A program made the translations under genes and the position numbers. A DNA stretch of 51,416 nucleotides from an uncultured Clostridiaceae bacterium (GTDB lineage Bacteria; Bacillota; Clostridia; Lachnospirales; Lachnospiraceae), in NCBI GenBank assembly GCA_902477765.1, contig CABSIM010000012.1, positions 1 to 51,416 on the forward strand, given 5' to 3'. Every line of letters starts with the position of its first letter. Positions within the stretch are counted from its first letter, which is position 1. The notes beneath the pieces were generated by a model. It was given only the letters and a program-made list of their open reading frames with translations, was not told the DNA's origin and did not search any database. Of the stretch, positions 24,365 through 33,612 are shown one piece after another.

Positions 24365-24438
24365 GGGGATTTTCCGCGGCAGCCATCCGGGCCGGAACCG
24401 GCCCGGATCTCCGCAGTCTTCCTGTATCACGCCCGGTA

Positions 24439-25979
24439 TCAGATATACTCTGCCGCAATCTCTTCCAGCCGGCCCGGATACATTCTCTTCCATGACATGA
24501 AATCCATGCCGCTCTCGGCAGCGGCACGGCCCAGCTTCACCAGAAATTCCGGAATTTCTTCCTCCAGAATGGCTCCCAGTTCCTTTCCCATGGTTTCCTG
24601 CCCCTGGCGCTGCTCTCCTCCCACATACAGGGTAAATGCAGACCTGGGGACTCCTCCTGCCATTTTTCCGGCGCCGCGGAATCCCAGGATCCCGGTCTGA
24701 TGAGTTCCGCAGGAAGACGGACACCCGGAAATATGAATCTGAGGCAGCGCGTCACAAGGAAGTTCTGCCTCCCGTACCGCCTTTACACATGCAGCCAGCA
24801 GCGCCTGAGAATCCCTGGGCCCCACCTGACAGATGCTGCCTCCGATACAGCTGACCGATGTTTCAAAAACAGATTCCGCACTGTCGGCGGTAAGTTCCAG
24901 CACTTTCCCGGCTTCCTCTCCTGTGAGGTTGATGATATATGCGGTCTCATCCGGTGCGAGCCGGACTTCGGCGCCTTCCATCTGTCCGATGGCATCGCTG
25001 AGTCTGCAGAAAGCGTCCGGGTCCGGTCTGCCGCCGGATGCCATACAACCGTATACAGTCCTTCCTGTTTCTGTTTCCGCACCCTGGGTCCGTCTGCTCT
25101 GGTTCCGTTTCCTTTTTTCAGCACCGGCTCAGCCTTTACGGAAAGATCCAGATTTTCTCCGGACGCAAATACGTCCTCCAGTTTTTCCAGGTATGCCTTC
25201 CTGTACTGCTCCGGACCTCCCAGCGCATCCTGCATGAATCTGGTACGGGCTTTTGCACGGTTCTCATAATTTCCATAGGCCCGGAATGTAAGCCACATGG
25301 CCTTTACATAATAGAGAATCTTTTCCGGCTTTACGCCTTCCGCCACTTTCACCCCCAGCTTCGGCATGGCTCCCAGGCCCCCGGCGCTGTAGACATCAAA
25401 TGTACCGTCTTCTCTTGCCGCAAACCCCAGATCCCGGTACGTGGCATGAGTCACATTGGCCGGAGATCCGGAAAATCCCACTTTCAGCTTCCTGGGCAGT
25501 TTTTCTGCCTTCAGAAATCCCAGAAGATACTCGCCGGCGGCCTTTGCCCACGGCTGAACATCAAAATATTCTTCCGGGTCCGTACCGGAAAGCGGAGAGC
25601 ACATGACATTCCTGGGGTAATCTCCTCCGCCTCCCATGGTGATGATTCCGTTTTCCAGTGCCTCTTCCATGATTCTGCATACGGCCTGTTCCTCCAGATC
25701 ATGCAGCTGGATGGTCTGGCATGTGGTAAAATGCACCAGTGAAATATGATGCTCACGGAGCATTCGGGCCACAAATGCCATCTTTTCTGCCGTTACCTGT
25801 CCGGCAGGCATGCGCAGTCTCAGCATGCTCCTTTTTCCACCCTTCTGGGCGTAGCTTCCGTAGTAGCCGGAAATTCCTTTATAAGATGCCTTGTCTATTT
25901 CTCCTGCATAAAATGCGGCTGTCTTTTCCTTAAATTTCTTGATATCTTCTCTCCATATCTGAGAATTCTGCTGTTTCAT
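24439..25979 (-). pseudogene. Nitrite/sulfite reductase, siroheme and 4Fe-4S type, interrupted by a frameshift
   Basis: Together the two frames would make about 515 residues, the normal length for assimilatory nitrite/sulfite reductases. The first frame (from ATG 25979, with AGGAG eight bases upstream) holds the N-terminal ferredoxin-like half domain and the first siroheme-binding domain (GISGYYGSYAQKGG, TTCQTIQLHD, GGGGDYPRNVMCSPLSG). It runs correctly up to GLYTVVWHP near 25040. The second domain, with the cluster-binding cysteines in CIGGSIC and HISGCPSSCG, continues in the -1 frame from about 25037 to 24439. No slippery heptamer is present at the junction, so I read it as a one-base deletion or a sequencing error, not programmed frameshifting. 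A promoter with a palindromic operator precedes it. Confidence 0.8.
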
Positions 25980-26012
25980 TCTTCCTTCTCCTGTCGGGGT
26001 ATGATTTTTGTG

Positions 26013-26062
26013 CCTCACCGGCACCGGTGAGGTATTGTATCATCAAACCATACCTTTTGCAA
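26013..26062 (-). promoter_or_regulatory. Promoter with palindromic operator before the reductase gene
   Basis: On the minus strand TTGCAA (26057-26062), a 17-base spacer and TACAAT (26034-26039). Immediately downstream, covering the expected transcription start, is a 20-bp inverted repeat with 9-bp arms CCTCACCGG and CCGGTGAGG (26013-26032). Its position suits repressor binding. As RNA it would also be a hairpin at the 5' end. Confidence 0.75.
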
Positions 26063-26291
26063 TATGGCTTATTGCTTATTTTTCCCGCCCGTCCTCCGCC
26101 TTATGCAGACATTTTATACAGGCGCTCTCCCATAAAAAGGATTCTGCTCTGCGGGATTCTCCGTCTTTGTCCGGCCGCGGTGCGGTCCGCGCAGAACCTT
26201 TTGTTATGCAGAGAGCGGAGTTTTCTGTATAATTGAAAAAGCGCCCGGCATGGTCTTACCGATCTGCCGGAACGCTTCTTTTTCTTTCCTG
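26063..26291. other. Gene-free stretch upstream of the reductase promoter
   Basis: Apart from the aminopeptidase terminator at its left-hand end in transcription terms (26236-26275), this stretch shows no gene, no tRNA and no strong fold. The short reading frames in it overlap each other and lack ribosome binding sites. Confidence 0.5.
26236..26275 (-). terminator. Terminator after the opp-pepA operon
   Basis: On the minus strand GCGTTCCGGCA pairs with TGCCGGGCGC (one bulge) and TTTTT follows. It lies 17 bases after the aminopeptidase stop. Confidence 0.9.
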
Positions 26292-27758
26292 TTACTGTGC
26301 CATGATCTTCACTGTCTCGTACAGGAGACTCACGCCATATCCGGATGCTCCCCGGATACAGTAGGAATTTCCTTCCGGCAGCCAGTTCACCGGAGCCATA
26401 TCCACATGAATCCACGGTTTTCCTTCCACAAATTCCTGAATAAACAGGCCTGCCACGATGGTTCCTCCGCCCATGGTGTTGCCCGGATTGCTGTTTCTGA
26501 TGTCCGCCACTTCCGACTGGAGCACCGGGAACAGCTCTTTGTCCGCAGGCAGTCTCCAGATCTTTTCACAGGCCGTCTCTGATGCAGCCTTCATTTCCTC
26601 ATAAAGTTCCTCATCATTGGACAGAACCGCGGCACTTCTTCCTCCCACGGCACCTTTTGCCGCGCCGGTCAGGGTGGCAATATCTATGATCTTCTCCGCG
26701 CCTTCTTTCCGGATGGCATAGGTAATGGCATCCGCCAGAGTCAGCCTGCCTTCGGCATCCGCGTTGAGCATTTCAATGGTCTTTCCGTTCATGGAAAACA
26801 GGATGTCTCCCGGTACATAGGCATCTCCGGATATTTTATTCTCACATGCCGCCACCACGGCCGTCACGTTCACCGGAAGCTTTTCCAGCGCGATGGCTCT
26901 TATGGCCCCCATCACTGCGGCTGCTCCGCCCATGTCATCGTGCATGGTGGCCATCTTGGACTTCAGGCTGTAGCCGCCGCTGTCAAACATGACCCCTTTT
27001 CCCACAAGGGCCACCGGCGCTTCTCCGTCTTTTCCGCCGCGATATCTCAGCACAATCACCTTCGGCTCCGCAGAGGCTCCTCTGGCCACAGACAGAAACG
27101 CCCCCATCTTCAGTTCCTCGGCCTGTGTCCGGTCCAGAATCTCCACCTCCAGCCCGGTTTCCGCAGCCATGGCAGCCGCCTCTTTTGCCAGCTGGTCCGG
27201 AGTCATATACATGGATGGATGGTTCACCAGATCTCTGGCAAACATGGTGCTTTCCGCCACATGTTCTGCTTCTGCCGCAATCTCATCCACGTGGTCCATG
27301 CCGGTGACCACCACCGTCTCCTGCATCCCGCACACGGACGGAACGGATCTGTAGGCATTGAACTCATAGGATACCAGAAACGGCAGTTCGCACAGTTTCT
27401 GCATGATCTCCCGGCACCGGATGATCTCTCCTGCATTGTCCGCAAATACAGCCGTCACGGCCGCCTTCGCCTCCCGGCAGTTTTTGAAGGCCTTGGCCAG
27501 TGCCAGAAATACTTCCCGGCTGGTGCTGATGCCGTCTCCCAGCTGCACCAGGACAATTTTCACGATTTTTTCTCCGTATACCATATTCAGCGAATAAAGA
27601 GAGCCGCATGCAGTTCCCGGTTTTCCTGCCTGCAGGGCAGTCTCAACCGGTCCCCGGAGCGCTTCCGGAATATGCGCCGTCAGTTCAGGCTCTCCGGAAA
27701 ACGGTATGATGACTGCATCGCTGAGATCCTCCATTTCTTTTCTGACTGTAACTTTCAT
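26292..27758 (-). CDS. pepA: Leucyl aminopeptidase, M17 family
   Basis: Releases N-terminal residues from peptides in the cytoplasm; two-metal enzyme, normally hexameric. 488 residues. The C-terminal catalytic domain has the metal and active-site motifs VGKGVMFDSGGYSLKSK near 253-269, DDMGGAAAV near 275 and NADAEGRLTLADA near 338-350 (the family signature NTDAEGRL with Ala for Thr). Its ATG overlaps the oppF stop by four bases (ATGA), so it is translationally coupled to the peptide importer. This gives a simple logic: imported oligopeptides are cut at once. It is the last gene before the terminator. Confidence 0.94.
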   Translation of the reverse strand: MKVTVRKEMEDLSDAVIIPFSGEPELTAHIPEALRGPVETALQAGKPGTACGSLYSLNMVYGEKIVKIVLVQLGDGISTSREVFLALAKAFKNCREAKAAVTAVFADNAGEIIRCREIMQKLCELPFLVSYEFNAYRSVPSVCGMQETVVVTGMDHVDEIAAEAEHVAESTMFARDLVNHPSMYMTPDQLAKEAAAMAAETGLEVEILDRTQAEELKMGAFLSVARGASAEPKVIVLRYRGGKDGEAPVALVGKGVMFDSGGYSLKSKMATMHDDMGGAAAVMGAIRAIALEKLPVNVTAVVAACENKISGDAYVPGDILFSMNGKTIEMLNADAEGRLTLADAITYAIRKEGAEKIIDIATLTGAAKGAVGGRSAAVLSNDEELYEEMKAASETACEKIWRLPADKELFPVLQSEVADIRNSNPGNTMGGGTIVAGLFIQEFVEGKPWIHVDMAPVNWLPEGNSYCIRGASGYGVSLLYETVKIMAQ

Positions 27759-28696
27759 GCTTTCTTTAATATCTCCTTGTATTTTTCCTGTTCCTCATGA
27801 TTAGCCAGTACAAAATGTCCCGGTTCAATCTCCGTCCATTCCGGTTTGTCTGTTTCATAGTGATGACAGGACGGATCATAAACCTCAACCACTTTATTCC
27901 GTTCTACCAGCGGATCCGGCTGAGGAATCGCCGAAAGAAGGGCCCTTGTATACGGGTGAAGCGGATGGCTGTAAAGCTTCTCCGTCTCTGCCAGCTCCAC
28001 AATTTTTCCCTTGTGGATCACTGCCACCCGGTCGGATATAAACCTGACAATGGACAGGTCATGGGCAATGAACAGATACGTAAACCCTTTCTTTTTCTGC
28101 AGATCGGACAGCAGGTTCAGCACCTGGGCCCGGATGGAAACGTCCAGAGCGGAAATGGGCTCATCGGCAATCACCAGTTTGGGCTCCATCACAAGAGCAC
28201 GCGCGATTCCGATCCTCTGCCGCTGGCCGCCGGAAAACTCGTGAGGGAACCGGCTGGCAAACTCCGGAAGAAGGCCCACATCCAGCAGCGCCTGTTCCAC
28301 GATCCGTTTTCTTTCTTCTTCATTCTTGAACTTATGCAGATTATAGAGGCCTTCGGAAACGATATAATCCACTTTGGCCCTTTCATTGAGCGATGCCATG
28401 GGATCCTGAAATATCATCTGAATATTTTCGATGACTTTTCTGTCCATTTCCGGAGAAATTTTTCCGCTGATCCGCTCACCTTTATAGAGAATCTCTCCTC
28501 CGGCCGCTTCATTGATCCGGATAATGGCCCGTCCTATGGTGGTTTTTCCGGAACCGGATTCTCCCACCAGGCCGAAGGTTTCCCCTTCATAGATATCAAA
28601 GCTCACGCCGTCAATGGCAGTAAATGTCTTTTTCCCGGAACCGAAAACCACCTTCAGGTCCTTGACTTCCAGAATTTTATTTTTCTTTTCAGGCAT
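27755..28696 (-). CDS. oppF: Oligopeptide ABC transporter ATPase OppF
   Basis: 313 residues: Walker A GESGSGKTTIGRAI near 47-60, Q-loop within MIFQDPMASLNERAKVD, signature FSGGQRQRIGIARAL, Walker B LVIADEPISALDVS, and the C-terminal oligopeptide-transporter extension (HPLHPYTRALLSAIPQPDP). It pairs with OppD to energise the permease. The ATG at 28696 has AAGGAGG nine bases before it and overlaps the oppD stop by eight bases; an upstream in-frame start would lie inside oppD. Confidence 0.93.
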   Translation of the reverse strand: MPEKKNKILEVKDLKVVFGSGKKTFTAIDGVSFDIYEGETFGLVGESGSGKTTIGRAIIRINEAAGGEILYKGERISGKISPEMDRKVIENIQMIFQDPMASLNERAKVDYIVSEGLYNLHKFKNEEERKRIVEQALLDVGLLPEFASRFPHEFSGGQRQRIGIARALVMEPKLVIADEPISALDVSIRAQVLNLLSDLQKKKGFTYLFIAHDLSIVRFISDRVAVIHKGKIVELAETEKLYSHPLHPYTRALLSAIPQPDPLVERNKVVEVYDPSCHHYETDKPEWTEIEPGHFVLANHEEQEKYKEILKKA

Positions 28697-29771
28697 CCGG
28701 AGACACCTCCTTCCATTTTTCAAACATTCTGGCAATCAGCGCCGGCGGTTCCACCTTCGGCGCCCTGGGATCCAGAAGCCAGGTTCTTGCCTTATGGGTC
28801 GGGCTTACCTCAAAATACGGCGGTCTGATCTCATAATCGATTTTCAGCGCTCTTGGATTTCTGGGTGCAAAGGCATCTCCCTTGATTTCATTGAACAGGT
28901 TGGGCGGCGTTCCCTTGATGGAGTACAGAGGTTCGCCCTTGACTCCCAGCTGGGGCAGGGAAGAAAGCAGCGCCCAGCTGTAGGGATGTTTCGCATTGTA
29001 AAAAATCTCCTCGCACAGCCCCACCTCTACAATATCTCCGGCATACATAACGGCGATCCTGTCGGCCACGTTGGCCACTACCCCCAGATCATGGGTAATA
29101 TAAATTATGGTCAGGCTGTATTTTTCCTGAAGATTATGGAGCAGTTTCAGAATCTGAGCCTGAATGGTCACATCCAGGGCCGTGGTAGGCTCATCACAGA
29201 TCAGAATCTCCGGATTGCAGGCCACGGCAATGGCAATGACCACCCTCTGTCTCATACCGCCGGAAAATTCATGGGGATACTGTCTGTAGCGCCGTTCCGG
29301 ATCACTGATGCCCACATCTTCCAGAATTTCCATGGTTTTCTTTCTGGCTTCTGCCCCCCGGATTCCCTGGTGCAGCTCCACGGTCTCCTGAATCTGTTTT
29401 CCTATGGTCTTCAGCGGATTCAGACTTGTCATGGGATCCTGAAAGACCATGGCAATCTCCTTGCCGCGGATCTTCAGCCAGTCCTTTTCCTTTTTCAGCG
29501 GAACCAGGTCAATGCCGTCTTCCCGGTATTTCCCTCCGCTGTAAAGGATGGACCCGGAATCCACCCACCCGTTCTGGTCCAGAAGTCCCATAAACGTCTT
29601 GGTGAACACAGATTTTCCCGATCCGGATTCTCCCACAATGGCAAGGCTCTCGCCTTTGTAGAGTTCCATGGAAATCCCCCGGATGGCTGTCAGCACTCTG
29701 CCCCGGAGATTGAATTTTACAACCACATCTCTGGCTTCCAGTATTTTTTCTGCTTTTGAATAGTCAAACAT
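28689..29771 (-). CDS. oppD: Oligopeptide ABC transporter ATPase OppD
   Basis: 360 residues with Walker A GESGSGKSVFTKTFMG near 43-58, Q-loop AMVFQDPMTSLNPLK, signature FSGGMRQRVVIAIAV, Walker B ILICDEPTTALDVT, and the C-terminal OppD/DppD extension, here longer than usual (from about 300: FNEIKGDAFAPRNPRALKID). Such extensions can hold a 4Fe-4S cluster, but I do not see the four clustered cysteines, so this copy probably lacks it. The ATG at 29771 has GGAGG nine bases upstream. Confidence 0.92.
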   Translation of the reverse strand: MFDYSKAEKILEARDVVVKFNLRGRVLTAIRGISMELYKGESLAIVGESGSGKSVFTKTFMGLLDQNGWVDSGSILYSGGKYREDGIDLVPLKKEKDWLKIRGKEIAMVFQDPMTSLNPLKTIGKQIQETVELHQGIRGAEARKKTMEILEDVGISDPERRYRQYPHEFSGGMRQRVVIAIAVACNPEILICDEPTTALDVTIQAQILKLLHNLQEKYSLTIIYITHDLGVVANVADRIAVMYAGDIVEVGLCEEIFYNAKHPYSWALLSSLPQLGVKGEPLYSIKGTPPNLFNEIKGDAFAPRNPRALKIDYEIRPPYFEVSPTHKARTWLLDPRAPKVEPPALIARMFEKWKEVSPDA

Positions 29772-29784
29772 CTGCGGCCACCTC

Positions 29785-30765
29785 CTAGACATGGTTGCGC
29801 GGATCTGCCGCGTCTGCAAAGGAATTGCCCATTACATAGAAAGAAATTGTAATCAGGGACAGAATAATGGACGGGAAAATCAGCTGGTATCTCAGGGACG
29901 GGCTCATCATGACAATACGTCCTTCGTTGATCAGGTTGCCCAGAGACGGAACACTGATGGGAAGTCCCAGTCCGATATAGGTCAGGAACACTTCCTGGCC
30001 GATGGCCAGCGGAATGGCCAGAGCCACTCTCATCATGATAACGGATACCACCTGCGGAAGCAGGTTTCTGGTGATCACACGGCCTGTGGGTGTACCCAGA
30101 CACCGGGAAGCCAGGTTGAACTCCCTGTCACGGATGATAACGATCTGATTGCGGATATATCTTGCAGTGGGAAGCCAGCCGGTCAGACACATGGCAAAAA
30201 TAATGGTTCCCACACTGGGTCTTAACAGGTAAGACGCCAGAATCAGGATAATGGAACTGGGTATATTGTGTATGACATTATAGACTTCCGTAAACACCGC
30301 ATCCATTTTCCTCACATAGCCCCAGAGGGAACCGATGACAATTCCCATAAAGGCGTCCCACAGTCCCACCGCAAGGCCGATGAACAGGGATGTTCTGGTA
30401 CCGCTCCAGATTCTGGCCCAGAGGTCCTGACCGATGGAATTGGTTCCGAACCAGTATTCTCCGCTGGGCGGCTGGTTCCTGTCCTGTTTGCCGGTTTCTT
30501 CATTGATGTAAACTTCAATGGGATCTTTCTGTGCCGGCAGGTACGGCTGAATAAAGGTAAAAAGCATCAGAGCCGCCAGCAGCGTCAGGAAGAACATGGC
30601 AACTTTGTTTTTGGTAAATACCCTCCAGGTGGAAGCCCAGTAAGAGTAATTGGAATAACCGGTGCGCTCTGCGGCGCCTTCGTCATACTCCGCAAATTCA
30701 AACATGTCCTGAGTGATCTTTGTCATGCTGTCTTCAATATTCTGAATTTTCTTCATTGCTCCCAT
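29785..30765 (-). CDS. oppC: Oligopeptide ABC transporter permease OppC
   Basis: 326 residues. It has an N-terminal cytoplasmic region of about 45 residues, a first membrane span (MFFLTLLAALMLFTF near 54-68), an outer domain, and a BPD_transp_1 core with the EAA-type loop ASRCLGTPTGRVITRNLLPQV near 215. Six spans in total, as expected. Its start codon overlaps the oppB stop by one base (TAATG). It forms the channel with OppB. Confidence 0.92.
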   Translation of the reverse strand: MGAMKKIQNIEDSMTKITQDMFEFAEYDEGAAERTGYSNYSYWASTWRVFTKNKVAMFFLTLLAALMLFTFIQPYLPAQKDPIEVYINEETGKQDRNQPPSGEYWFGTNSIGQDLWARIWSGTRTSLFIGLAVGLWDAFMGIVIGSLWGYVRKMDAVFTEVYNVIHNIPSSIILILASYLLRPSVGTIIFAMCLTGWLPTARYIRNQIVIIRDREFNLASRCLGTPTGRVITRNLLPQVVSVIMMRVALAIPLAIGQEVFLTYIGLGLPISVPSLGNLINEGRIVMMSPSLRYQLIFPSIILSLITISFYVMGNSFADAADPRNHV

Positions 30766-31709
30766 TATCTTCCACCGCCTTTCTTACCAAGTTTGATACG
30801 CGGGTCACACAAAGCCATCATCAGGTCGCCAAGGAACAGTCCCAGGATACCGATGCAGGAATAGATCAGTACCAGAGCCTGTACCAGCGTGTTGTCCTGT
30901 CTCTGGATCGCCGACACCAGAAGTCCTCCCATGCCCGGAATGGAAAACAGGGATTCCACATAGATGGAGCCGGAAATGGTCATGAGGATCTGTGTGGGAA
31001 GCTGCTGTGCCATGGGAACAAACGCGTTTCTTACGATATGTCTGGACATGACCAGTGAATTTTTGAGTCCTTTGGCCCTTGCGAGCTTTATGTAATCCTT
31101 ATTGAGTTCGTCCACCATATACCGGCGCATCCACATGGCGTAGGTGGCAATGCCGCCCAGGGACATACAGATGGCGGGAAGAATCCAGCTCACCGGCTTT
31201 CTCTCGTCAAACAGCATGGGAATCTTCAGGGCGTCTGATACATAAAGCTGCAGAAACAGAAAATATACGGCGGCCGGCACGGCCTTTATGAGAACCACAT
31301 AGGCAGAGCCCAGATTGTCCGCAAATTTCCCCTTGAACCTGGCCATCAGGACTCCCAGAGGGAGTCCCAGGCACAGGGAAATAACAATGGAAGCAAGTCC
31401 GAAATACAGAGAATACGGAATTTTCGGCCCGATAATCTTGGTAATGGGAACCTTCGGCCGGAAAACAATGGATTCTCCCAGGTCTCCATGAAGCAGACCC
31501 ACAAAGAAATTTTTAAGCTGTACCGGAAGCGGATCCCGCAGTCCCATGTCCGTCAGGGCCGCTTCTATCTGTGCTTCGTCCATTTTATCGTAGCCTTCTG
31601 CGAAATAGCCCTCTTCCGGCATCAGGCGCAGCAGCAGGAATACCACTGTCGCCACGATCACCAGAGTGACCATGGACTGAAGAATTCGTTTGCAGGAATA
31701 TTTCAGCAT
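30765..31709 (-). CDS. oppB: Oligopeptide ABC transporter permease OppB
   Basis: 314 residues with the OppB/DppB pattern: an N-terminal span (ILQSMVTLVIVATVVFLLLRL, shown in part), an outer loop ending in DLGESIVFRPKVP, and a six-span core with the EAA loop LARAKGLKNSLVMSRHIVRNA near 225 that contacts the ATPases. It starts directly at the oppA1 stop (1-base junction at 31709/31710), so the operon is tightly packed. Confidence 0.93.
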   Translation of the reverse strand: MLKYSCKRILQSMVTLVIVATVVFLLLRLMPEEGYFAEGYDKMDEAQIEAALTDMGLRDPLPVQLKNFFVGLLHGDLGESIVFRPKVPITKIIGPKIPYSLYFGLASIVISLCLGLPLGVLMARFKGKFADNLGSAYVVLIKAVPAAVYFLFLQLYVSDALKIPMLFDERKPVSWILPAICMSLGGIATYAMWMRRYMVDELNKDYIKLARAKGLKNSLVMSRHIVRNAFVPMAQQLPTQILMTISGSIYVESLFSIPGMGGLLVSAIQRQDNTLVQALVLIYSCIGILGLFLGDLMMALCDPRIKLGKKGGGR

Positions 31710-33569
31710 TTATTCTTTCATCCTTTCTTCCCTGTCTTTCTCATACTGTTCCAATGCTGCAGGATATTCAGACATGCCCATGGGTTTGTCCAGAATTACG
31801 GCGCCTTTTAATTTGACGGCACCGTTTCTGCCCATCTGGCTGGTATAGCCGGAGAACGGATCCAGGTAGGATGCACGGTATCCGCCGCCGGATGTATAGA
31901 ACGGAATCAGAATCGCGTGGTCCAGAAGCATGCATTCTGCTTCGGCAAACATTTCATACCGTTTCTTCAGATCCTTGGTCTCCTTGTTGGCTTCATCCAG
32001 AGCTGCCTCAAAGATATTGTTTCCGTTTTCATCCTGAAGATCTTCTGCCATGCTGACTCTCATGTAGCTGCCGTCCAGAGCTGCCGTATGAACCGGATTC
32101 ATCATTCCCAGCGGATCTGCAAAGTCAGATCCCCATCCCAGTTCCATCATGGAATATGCACCGGGGTTTCTTACCTGCTTGGAGAAACCTGTGGACGGAT
32201 GAGATTCCAGAATGATATCAATGTAGTCCGTGCCCAGAACGCCTTCCATCTGCTGCTCGATTACCTGCATCCGGTTGGCTGTATCCACTTTTGAAGTGCT
32301 GAACGGAAGAAGGATCTGGATGGGGAACGTAACGCTTCCTGCCAGTTCTTCCATGGCTTTTTCCTTATATTCCACTGCCTTTTCCGCATCAAAGGAATCG
32401 CCCTCGGTATAGGCTGCCAGACCTCCCATCATGGTATAATCCACGCCGTCTGCCTGTACCAGTTCTCTTCTTGTAAAGGTGTTCAGAAGCTTGCTCTGGG
32501 GATCATACGGTTCAACGGTCATGATGGCTGCTTCCCGGTCCAGGGCATGGAACAGGGATTTTCTGAAGTTTTCATTGTTGACCGCTGTTTTCCAGTCTTC
32601 CGGCTTATATTCTTCTCCATAATTGGGATCAAAGTTGAAGCCGATGAAATAAGACATGTTGGTCAGGTTGTTGGGACGCATCATTTCTTTCTTTTCCGGA
32701 TCATTCATCCATTCGTCCAGAATGCTTCCTGGAAGCACGAAATCATTGATTTCTCCCCTCAGGAACAGCTCGGCTCCGATGGAATTGGATTCCGCATTGT
32801 ATTTATAGTTGAGTCTGCCGATGGAAATAATATCCTTGTTCCAGTAATTGGGGTTGGCTTCCATGACCCTCTCGCTCTGGGGTTCAAAGCTGGTAAGAAG
32901 ATAGGCACCGCAGTACAGCATGCAGTCCTTGTCCACACCGAACATGTCGCCCTGTTCTGCCAGGAATTCTCCGTTGACCGGGAAGAAGCAGGGGAATGAA
33001 AGCTGTTTCAGGAAATAGGGTGTGGGCTGTTCCAGCGTATACTCTACGGTCCTGTCATCCACAGCCCGGACTCCCACCTGAGAAAAGTCCGTGATTTCAC
33101 CGTTGTAATAGGCCTCCGCATTTTTGATGACATCATACACGGTCTTACTGGTGCTGGCCGCGTTGTCCTTGGTAAGGATCCACTTGATTCCGTCCACAAA
33201 GTCCTGAGCCTTGACGGCACGCACCTCGCTGCCTTTCCAGTCATACCACTTCACGTCATCCCTGAGATGGAATGTATAGGTCAGTTCGTCGTCGGAAATC
33301 TCCCAGTCTGTGGCAATACAGGGGATCATTTCCCCAAACCGGTCGAATTCCACAAGACCGTCCAGAATGCTGTAAAACAGAGCGATACTGTCACTGTTGG
33401 TGGTTTTCAGATAATTGAGCGTATCAATTTCCGCGGTATAGACAGTGGAATATTCGGTCATTTCCTTCTGTTCACCGGTCTGTGTTCCGCTTTCACTGCC
33501 TCCGGAACATCCTGCAAGAGATACCGCCAGCATGGATGCTGCCAGCATTGCCGCCATCTGTTTTTTCAT
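31710..33569 (-). CDS. oppA: Oligopeptide-binding lipoprotein OppA, copy 1
   Basis: 619 residues of family 5 solute-binding protein. A lipoprotein signal peptide (MKKQMAAMLAASMLAV, lipobox SLAGC with Cys near 23) anchors it to the outer face of the membrane. The body has TYTFHLRDDVKWYDW near 95 and YWNKDIISIGRLNY in the middle, typical for this class. The ATG at 33569 has AAGGAGG eight bases upstream; a start seven codons earlier overlaps that site. It is a close paralogue of the gene directly upstream, with many shared stretches such as VNNENFRKSL/IYALDREAA and YEMFAEAE/YELFAEAE. Confidence 0.92.
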   Translation of the reverse strand: MKKQMAAMLAASMLAVSLAGCSGGSESGTQTGEQKEMTEYSTVYTAEIDTLNYLKTTNSDSIALFYSILDGLVEFDRFGEMIPCIATDWEISDDELTYTFHLRDDVKWYDWKGSEVRAVKAQDFVDGIKWILTKDNAASTSKTVYDVIKNAEAYYNGEITDFSQVGVRAVDDRTVEYTLEQPTPYFLKQLSFPCFFPVNGEFLAEQGDMFGVDKDCMLYCGAYLLTSFEPQSERVMEANPNYWNKDIISIGRLNYKYNAESNSIGAELFLRGEINDFVLPGSILDEWMNDPEKKEMMRPNNLTNMSYFIGFNFDPNYGEEYKPEDWKTAVNNENFRKSLFHALDREAAIMTVEPYDPQSKLLNTFTRRELVQADGVDYTMMGGLAAYTEGDSFDAEKAVEYKEKAMEELAGSVTFPIQILLPFSTSKVDTANRMQVIEQQMEGVLGTDYIDIILESHPSTGFSKQVRNPGAYSMMELGWGSDFADPLGMMNPVHTAALDGSYMRVSMAEDLQDENGNNIFEAALDEANKETKDLKKRYEMFAEAECMLLDHAILIPFYTSGGGYRASYLDPFSGYTSQMGRNGAVKLKGAVILDKPMGMSEYPAALEQYEKDREERMKE

Positions 33570-33612
33570 GTGTGATTCCTCCTTTTTCATTTCCTTCCCT
33601 CTTGCTTTTCTT

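Noticed and set aside
25020..25050. Programmed -1 frameshifting in the nitrite/sulfite reductase
   Set aside because: There is no X-XXY-YYZ slippery heptamer and no downstream stem at the usual distance; a base deletion or sequencing error is simpler.
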